Shown: piece after piece, positions 59,301 to 64,000 of the stretch
Numbering within the stretch: position 1 is the first letter of the stretch
How the letters are laid out: every line of letters starts with the position of its first letter
Source of the DNA: Asterias rubens
Lineage: Eukaryota > Echinodermata > Asteroidea > Forcipulatida > Asteriidae
Direction: 5' to 3'
Assembly: GCF_902459465.1 (NCBI RefSeq)
Contig: NC_047082.1
Span: 1,860,001 to 1,924,000, forward strand
DNA length: 64,000 nt
Program-made: the position numbers and the translations under genes
The notes under the pieces: model-generated
Seen by the model: the letters and a program-made list of their open reading frames with translations, nothing else
Told to the model about the DNA's origin: nothing
Database searches by the model: none

Positions 59301-59439
59301 ATCAACCAATCAATTAATCTTGCACTAAATCATGTTGGCCCTGGGCTCCACAAATTAAATTAATTAAGATATGCTGACAAAAGTTTCTTGTTTTATCTCA
59401 GGTAACTTTGGAGACCGATACTTTGGTACTAGCACATAG
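47376..59439 (+). CDS. UCKL1: Uridine-cytidine kinase-like 1
   Basis: Sixteen exons join in frame to 512 residues (human 548): 47376-47416, 48307-48506, 49070-49176, 49644-49769, 50483-50527, 50918-50989, 51304-51493, 51598-51659, 52171-52187, 52950-53048, 53424-53517, 53915-53974, 58054-58176, 58484-58649, 59177-59275 and 59402-59439. The N-terminal half is a uridine kinase domain: P-loop [23 protein letters not shown] and [17 protein letters not shown]. The C-terminal half is a uracil phosphoribosyltransferase-like domain ([40 protein letters not shown]). The PRPP-loop position reads DATVATG rather than the DPMLATG of active enzymes, so a catalytic role of that half is doubtful. The family is linked to pyrimidine salvage. 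Exon 9 is a 17-nt microexon. The serine-rich first 40 residues differ from vertebrate UCKL1. Confidence 0.95.
47470..47930. other. Extremely AT-rich block in UCKL1 intron 1
   Basis: About 460 bp almost entirely of A and T, made of diverged ATTATTA, TTTAAATATTAAAAC and similar short runs (the last one repeated at 47693 and 47718). Nothing coding. It lies about 100 bp below the first exon. Confidence 0.8.
48521..48665. repeat. MITE family K, copy 1
   Basis: atagatctttatcacggcg followed by tggccatcttga, the same left end as the element at 50557-50664 (atagacctttatcacagtgc, agccatcttgaa). UCKL1 intron 2. Confidence 0.6.
50170..50283. repeat. MITE family I, copy 2, nested in another repeat
   Basis: A hairpin of about 110 bp (gaggtatggcggatgcaata and complement). 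It interrupts a repeat whose uninterrupted relative lies at 4985-5095 (ccaggggtaaccaaaaggtg to tttttgtcagca). UCKL1 intron 4. Confidence 0.75.
50557..50664. repeat. MITE family K, copy 2
   Basis: Inverted ends tatagacctttatca and tgataaaggtctata enclose 80 bp. UCKL1 intron 5. Confidence 0.8.
50775..50845 (+). repeat. LINE 3' tail
   Basis: actttgcgcaatataaatgt followed by a TTATTATT microsatellite, the usual 3' end of truncated non-LTR elements. UCKL1 intron 5. Confidence 0.55.
52600..52875 (+). mobile_element. LINE 3'-end relic (reverse transcriptase C terminus)
   Basis: One frame reads [16 protein letters not shown] then TLKETI, the conserved end of non-LTR reverse transcriptases, followed by a 3' tail with aaaggcgcctgatataagta and a (GTAT)n-like repeat. 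Frames are broken; a dead 5'-truncated copy in UCKL1 intron 9. Confidence 0.8.
53638..53715 (+). pseudogene. Partial duplicate of the UCKL1 exon 4 acceptor region
   Basis: The last 50 bp of intron 3 and the start of exon 4 (49592-49665) recur here with about three quarters identity: ctacctacagccataattgc versus ctacctatagccataaatgc, then a CAG acceptor and GTGCTGAATGAAG versus GTCCGGAATGAAG. The reading frame after the acceptor does not continue like exon 4, so this is a dead or never functional copy in intron 11. Confidence 0.6.
54074..54165. repeat. MITE family B, truncated copy
   Basis: taaaggcagtggacactatt to gtaatggggagaggttgata matches the left quarter of 42286-42671. UCKL1 intron 12. 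Confidence 0.85.
54572..54592 (+). CDS. UCKL1: Possible UCKL1 alternative microexon (7 codons)
   Basis: A 21-nt exon (LDGELSQ) after a long T/C tract and CCAG acceptor, with donor CAG/GTCAGT. Phase 0 at both ends, so it fits after exon 12 and before either exon 13 or the candidate terminal exon at 54738. No transcript evidence is available. Confidence 0.5.
54738..54776 (+). CDS. UCKL1: Possible UCKL1 alternative terminal exon
   Basis: After a pyrimidine-rich stretch and GTAG acceptor the phase-0 frame reads [12 protein letters not shown] and stops. Joined to the 54572 microexon it would end UCKL1 before its phosphoribosyltransferase-like domain. The first AATAAA noted downstream is near 57644, so the 3' UTR would be long. 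Confidence 0.45.
   Translation, partial: EAVYEDDQLDVI
56398..56612. repeat. Inverted-repeat element with CG-rich interior
   Basis: Ends tctatggaccattccgtc and ccggatcggtccattg are near inverted copies. The inside has many cgcgc/acgcgt motifs, in contrast to the AT-rich surroundings. Confidence 0.6.
57310..57465. repeat. Dispersed repeat family A, copy 8
   Basis: ggggcaatggaggcaatttc to acgtatcgggcctgac with gtgccctctgaagtgttcca inside. UCKL1 intron 12. Confidence 0.7.
58252..58400 (+). mobile_element. tRNA-derived SINE, copy 3 (5'-truncated)
   Basis: Begins inside the tRNA-like head, has B box ggttgtgggctcgaatccc and the body ending gggtaaaacc shared with the copies at 30484 and 30949. Its B box is the best preserved of the three. 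UCKL1 intron 13. Confidence 0.85.
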
Positions 59440-59477
59440 CACTGGAAGGTCCACCAGGAGCGTGTTACATGAAGTTC

Positions 59478-59705
59478 TATTGGACCCGTCCCATGAAATA
59501 TGCTAATCACTTTCACGCATGCATACAGACCCTGTTGGTTGGCAAACGCCATAGAGTTGTGCACTAAGCAGACGCGCAATCGCGTCTGCGTCACGCACCC
59601 ATTAGCCGTGTACAAAACAGCGCGATGTTCCCTCATTTTGCCAACCAAAACGTTAGTGCGCACGCGCTATGTGCAATTTACATATTTCATGGGAAGGGTC
59701 TATTC
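59478..59705. repeat. MITE family H, copy 1
   Basis: Inverted ends ggacccgtcccatgaaatat and atatttcatgggaagggtc. The inside contains gttggcaaa/ttttgccaac and cgcgtctgcgtc motifs. It starts about 40 bp after the UCKL1 stop codon. Confidence 0.85.
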
Positions 59706-60734
59706 CAACATTGTGCTTGGCTTGCAGCAAAGGTAGACAGTTTAAATACATCTCATGCACATGATGACACTGCAGTTGGGCGCCCCACTTAGTGGTCAGT
59801 AAGAGGGTGGACTTATTTAATTGGCACTTACTGTGTGCCACACATACTCATCAACCACCTCTAAGATGGTGTTAGGACGATATCATTTGTTTTCTTTGTA
59901 AGAATGGCCTCTGGTCAAATGACAATCTATATGGTCAGGTTAATGATGGGAGTGCCATGTTTGAAAACAAAATTTATATGAGGAAATTCTATTCTGACAA
60001 ATTTTTAAGTAAGTTAGAACTTTATTTTAGATTTCATTTTACCATAGCTATGTTTGATAAGTATTCTATACCCAGTGAATATTGAAATAGTCTTATAGCC
60101 AGATGTTAACTTTTACTTTTGCTGCCGGACTGGTTTGTAAGAAAGACAATCTGAATAATAACAATCCACTCATATTTTTTAGTGTTCAAGTTGTTTATTG
60201 AAAGATCAGTGGTATAAAAAATAAATCAGGAATATAAATTGATATGATAAATTGATAGATGATCCAATACTCCTGTAAATACTTGTAAATAACATGATTT
60301 GACAAATCACATGATTTGACAAATCAACCACTTACTTATAAAATGATCCCCTTTACCACATTATCTTGTTTAGAAGCACTGAGCATGACAAATTATTTTG
60401 CTGAAATCCTTTAGCCTTTTTGCAATTATGTTTTTCTGTATAAATTTCTGACCAGGCACAGACATAGCAGGTTTTGTTAAAGTATTTTGGGAATATGAAG
60501 TTAACGAAAAGGAGCATTTTTGCTTCCTTGAGTTTTCTTTAAAAGAATAATCAGTGTACTACCACGTGTTAAATCAACCATGTATTGTATGAGCTTTTCG
60601 TAAGCAAAGGTCGCTATAGCCAAGGTCAAACTATGGAAAAACGCACTACTCAGTCTTCAGACCACAGTGCTGTTTCAACTTGTGATGTAATAGCAAGCAG
60701 TCTTTACTTGCTTGCTCCTTTTGAATCTACATAG

Positions 60735-60840
60735 ACCTTATCGCAAGTACTCGGTGCGTCCGTGTTAGGCAAGGAATAAGGTGCATGCTGGAAAAGCTAG
60801 CGATTGATCACTAGCTAGACCAGCATGCACCTCATTCAAC
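60735..60840. repeat. MITE family J, copy 2
   Basis: The core is a hairpin: gaataaggtgcatgctgg (60772 on) against ccagcatgcacctcattc. Shares ggtgcatgctgg and gtactcggt with 24822-24951. Confidence 0.75.
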
Positions 60841-61492
60841 AGTTGGCGCTTGAGCAATGGGTATTATTTGCGAAAAAGGTCTTTGAAAGTTTCTTCTGTC
60901 AACACTGTACAATCCCTAAGATAATACAGCGCATTTACCCTATTTTTATTATCCATGAAAAACGATGAGCAAATAAAGCAGCTTGCAAACAAAATTGTGT
61001 TTAAATGTTCTTTTTTGTTACACATGGTTCTTGTATCAACAACCATGTAGCTTTGATGTTGTGACAGAGGTTTTCTCACACGGGGGAGTTTTTTAAGCTT
61101 AAGTTTTCGATTCAACTGCCACTTTCAATCAACTGCCACTTCAATGGAGATAATAAATCTTTACACCGTTGTCTGTTTTCAACCAAACTGATTACCATTA
61201 AGGAATAATTTTCTATGATTCTACAACAACCCTGTATTAAATCAAAGTACTCTATGTAACACCTAAACCTAAAGTAAAGATATATTAATGGCTTAATTTA
61301 TTCGGTGACAGAATCATGCTTCACCTCTGGATGAAAATAATTTTTATAAAATGACTCTGACCATCCAGTCGAACTGAACCTCTTTGCATAGTATTTAAAA
61401 TTGTTCATTGTCAGAGATGGCTTTAAAATATTGGTTTCTATTTTATAGATCTTATGAGTTGTTCTAGTAAAAGTTTAAGACAAAATTAGCCT

Positions 61493-61668
61493 TCCCCATG
61501 AAATATGCTAATTACATTTACGCATGTGTACATACTGGCAAACAATGCAGAGTTATGCACAAGGCAGATGCAAATATGTGAATGCGTCACACCGCCATTT
61601 TTGCCAACCAGTAGTGCTATTTTTATGCGCAACGTTCAGTTTACATATTATAAGGAAAGGTCTATTAT
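61493..61668. repeat. MITE family H, copy 2
   Basis: cttccccatgaaatatgcta to cagtttacatattataagga; same layout as 59478-59705 but more decayed. The two copies are only 1.8 kb apart. Confidence 0.75.
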
Positions 61669-61763
61669 ATTTTTGGTTAAAAGATCATCCTCTGAGAGGA
61701 AATCAGTTTACATTGAGCAAGTTTTAAGCAAGATGCCTTTTCGAAGGTGGTTTATATTTGATT

Positions 61764-61769
61764 TTTATT
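61764..61769 (-). other. Candidate polyadenylation signal, xylose isomerase
   Basis: AATAAA on the minus strand about 125 bp after the stop codon. Confidence 0.5.
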
Positions 61770-61890
61770 GGCAAGATTTTACCACAGGCTGATGAACTTT
61801 TGTGTTCTCAGTCAAATCTTTTAATTTTGGGTGAATACTTCTGAAACTCACTGAAGCTCAAACCATGGAGGTAGGAAGAATCCTTGAGGC

Positions 61891-64000
61891 TCACACATAG
61901 TGATTAAGCACACACTCGTACTTCTCCTGCTCGCCAGAGATCTGTTTTGGTTCTCCCATTTTCTTCACATAGTTCTAGAAAAAAAGCACACCAGAATGAT
62001 TTTCTTACTTTTCTTATGCTTTTATACTTCTCAAATTCTGCCTTGGGTATTTATCTCGATTTAGTCAAGTTGTTTAAATTTCAGTTTATTTTTATTTGTA
62101 TCCTTACCTCACATTCTTCCATTGTTGCTGTTCCCTTGGCAATCTTCGCACCAATACCCTCATTGAAGCTGCTGTAACGATTCTGTAAGAAAAAGTTTGT
62201 TTGCTTTAAACCACAAAGAAATTAAGCAAAGTTCTGAGTTGAGAATGTCAAGAAAGTAAAGTCCGGGATAGAGTAAAAGATAACTGATGTGTGTATTCTT
62301 ACCTGCACCATCTTGGCCATAGCTCCTTCAGCAACCAGCTTGGCAGCACAGCGCAGACCTCTTGCAAAACAGTCCATAGCACCAACATGGGAAATAAACA
62401 TGTCTTTAAGGTTGGTTGATTCTCGGCGTACCTTGGCATCGAAGTTCAACCCGCCAGGAGCAATGCCATTCTGCTCAATCACAGCCTAGGAAAATATCAA
62501 GAAGATTCTATACAATGAATTTCCTTACTAGGAGGAAAGAATGCCCTTATAATGACTAGACGGGGCGTTTCCCTGTAACACCCAAAGTCTCCACCATGTG
62601 TGGCTGGAAATGCTACACCTCCATTTGTCTCGGAAGATTTAAAAGTAGGAACGAACAAACGACGAAACTAAATGTAATTATTTGCTTGGAAGTTTTTGAT
62701 CAAACCAAAATATGGACAACCCAAAAAATACCAATGGAAATCTGAAATACAATATACTGAGGGAGATTTGTTAATACTTTTTTGGGAAAAGCAAATGTGT
62801 GTTTTTATGGAATGGACATTGAGTTGAGGATTAAGGAGTTGTGAGTTCACTTCTGTGGAATAATAAAGATTGAAAGATACCTTCATGACCAGAGTGGTAT
62901 CCCTGACATCCATTGGAAACTGGTCAGTATCCCACCCTAGATCAGGGGACCCAGTGTTGGAGTCAATGGACCCAAGCATACCGAACCTAGAATGAAAAAG
63001 GAAGTCAGATTTCAGGGCCCTCATAAAACAAATGTTTATATCCCCAAATCTTAATATAACATAGAAACAGGTTATGTATCGATGTGAGGCTTTACACGAG
63101 TCACAATATTGTTGTGCTTCTGTGTCTTTCAAAGATGTAAAATTAATATTGCTGCCATTAAATGACCAAATGAATAATATGTATCAAGGGCTGTAGCAAA
63201 GTGGTATTTGAGCCATTGCACATAGGTTCAAATACCGTCCACACTAGATGCAGTGTTTGTTTCTTTCAGCAAGACTTTACACTAATTGCTGCATTAAACT
63301 TTATTATTGGCAACTGCCTAGTGGAACACAAAACTTTGTGAAGTTTCTAGTTTTCTATGACACCAAAAATATAAAACGAGGAAATCATGGACAACAGAGG
63401 GTCGAGATTGTATGAGACTTACCCGGAAGCCATGACGATGTCATGCTCATAGGAGTGTCCTGCTAGCATTGTGTGGTTAGGTTCTACGTTGATTTTGAAA
63501 TCATCGGCCAACCCAAAGTGCTTGAGAAACCCGATCACAGTCATTGCATCTGGGTGAAAAATATAAGTAAAGTGTAAAATATTACTCCCTTCACCCCTGC
63601 AGACAATAGTGAACAGCGGTTATTCTCCCTCAGGTTTTTCCTAAGAATCACATCTTTCTCTCAGTGTTGCATGGATGCGCAACTGGGCAAAGTAACAAAC
63701 ACAACCTGCTTCTTTTCAGAAACACTAAGTTTGAAGATGTGAGAATACTTTCAAGGGTTTCTGTATACATGTACTGTACCTACCATAATCATACTGATGT
63801 CTGGTTGGCTCCTTAGGTTTAGGCTCAATCAACAACTGACCTCCAAACCCAATCTGCTTCTTGTAATCTGTAAAAGAAAATCACCAGTTCAATTAAGTTT
63901 TCATAATCACAATTGGTTTAAGAAATTCAACATTTTCCTAATTCCAGCGAACAAACTTACCAACGGCCATCTTGAAGAAGTTTGCTGCATGGGAGAGCTC
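61891..64000 (-). CDS. xylA: Xylose isomerase, C-terminal half (5'-partial)
   Basis: Seven exons, 64000-63961 (cut by the window edge), 63867-63784, 63549-63423, 62986-62881, 62485-62303, 62182-62108 and 61974-61891 (TGA), join in frame to 232 residues, about half of the usual 440. The enzyme interconverts D-xylose and D-xylulose. Active-site elements in order: [17 protein letters not shown] (metal Glu and catalytic Lys), [12 protein letters not shown] (Glu and His ligands), [11 protein letters not shown] (Asp), GWDTDQFP (two Asp) and [12 protein letters not shown] (Asp). All expected metal ligands of this half are present, so the enzyme is probably active. Seven spliced exons with GT-AG introns show it is a resident animal gene and not contamination. 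Confidence 0.94.

Larger units (their letters stand above)
59440..61890. other. 3' regions of UCKL1 and xylose isomerase (tail to tail)
   Basis: No coding sequence recognised. It holds two copies of MITE family H (59478-59705, 61493-61668), a family J relative (60735-60840), AATAAA at 60220-60225 (UCKL1 candidate) and minus-strand AATAAA at 61769-61764 (xylose isomerase candidate, about 125 bp after its stop). An 18-bp tandem duplication (acatgatttgacaaatc) is at 60291-60325. Confidence 0.7.

Overview
This 64 kb window is nuclear DNA of an animal, most likely an echinoderm and probably a sea star. The genes are spread over many short exons with GT-AG introns, the DNA is AT-rich, and small inverted-repeat (MITE-like) elements are very dense. 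The animal family TM9SF4, HMBOX1 and UCKL1 genes sit beside a xylose isomerase, an enzyme rare in animals but reported from echinoderms. The species call is inference; metazoan origin is firm.

Seven protein genes were assembled by translating exons and checking that every junction keeps the reading frame. In order: a NagA/AMDHD2-like N-acetylglucosamine-6-phosphate deacetylase (+, 5' end outside the window, 528-5744); a microsomal cytochrome P450 of the CYP1/CYP17/CYP2 clan (+, 10692-16246, 519 aa); TM9SF4, a nine-span membrane protein (-, 35357-19173, 17 coding exons, 633 aa); ribosomal protein S20 (+, 36934-40187, 120 aa); HMBOX1/HOT1, a homeobox telomere-binding protein (-, 45956-41814, 441 aa); UCKL1, uridine-cytidine kinase-like 1 (+, 47376-59439, 512 aa); and the C-terminal half of xylose isomerase (-, 64000-61891). 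There is no common pathway. TM9SF4/RPS20 and HMBOX1/UCKL1 are head-to-head pairs that probably share promoters. P450/TM9SF4, RPS20/HMBOX1 and UCKL1/xylose isomerase are tail-to-tail.

The best leads are these. (1) A tandem pair of 64-nt exons in TM9SF4, same length and phase, separated by 73 nt; because 64 is not a multiple of three, using both breaks the frame, so they look mutually exclusive. (2) A pair of small in-frame exons in the long UCKL1 intron that would end the protein before its uracil-phosphoribosyltransferase-like domain. (3) A GC-AG intron in HMBOX1. (4) A short hairpin element beside an HMBOX1 5' splice site, flanked by 16-bp direct repeats that each carry that splice site. (5) A tandem array of about 30-bp palindromes 1.9 kb upstream of the P450.

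Introns and intergenic spaces are full of repeats: several MITE families with copies nested in one another, a 557-bp hAT-like element with an intact 8-bp target duplication, three tRNA-derived SINE copies, LINE 3' ends and several tandem repeats. No functional tRNA, rRNA or CRISPR array was seen.
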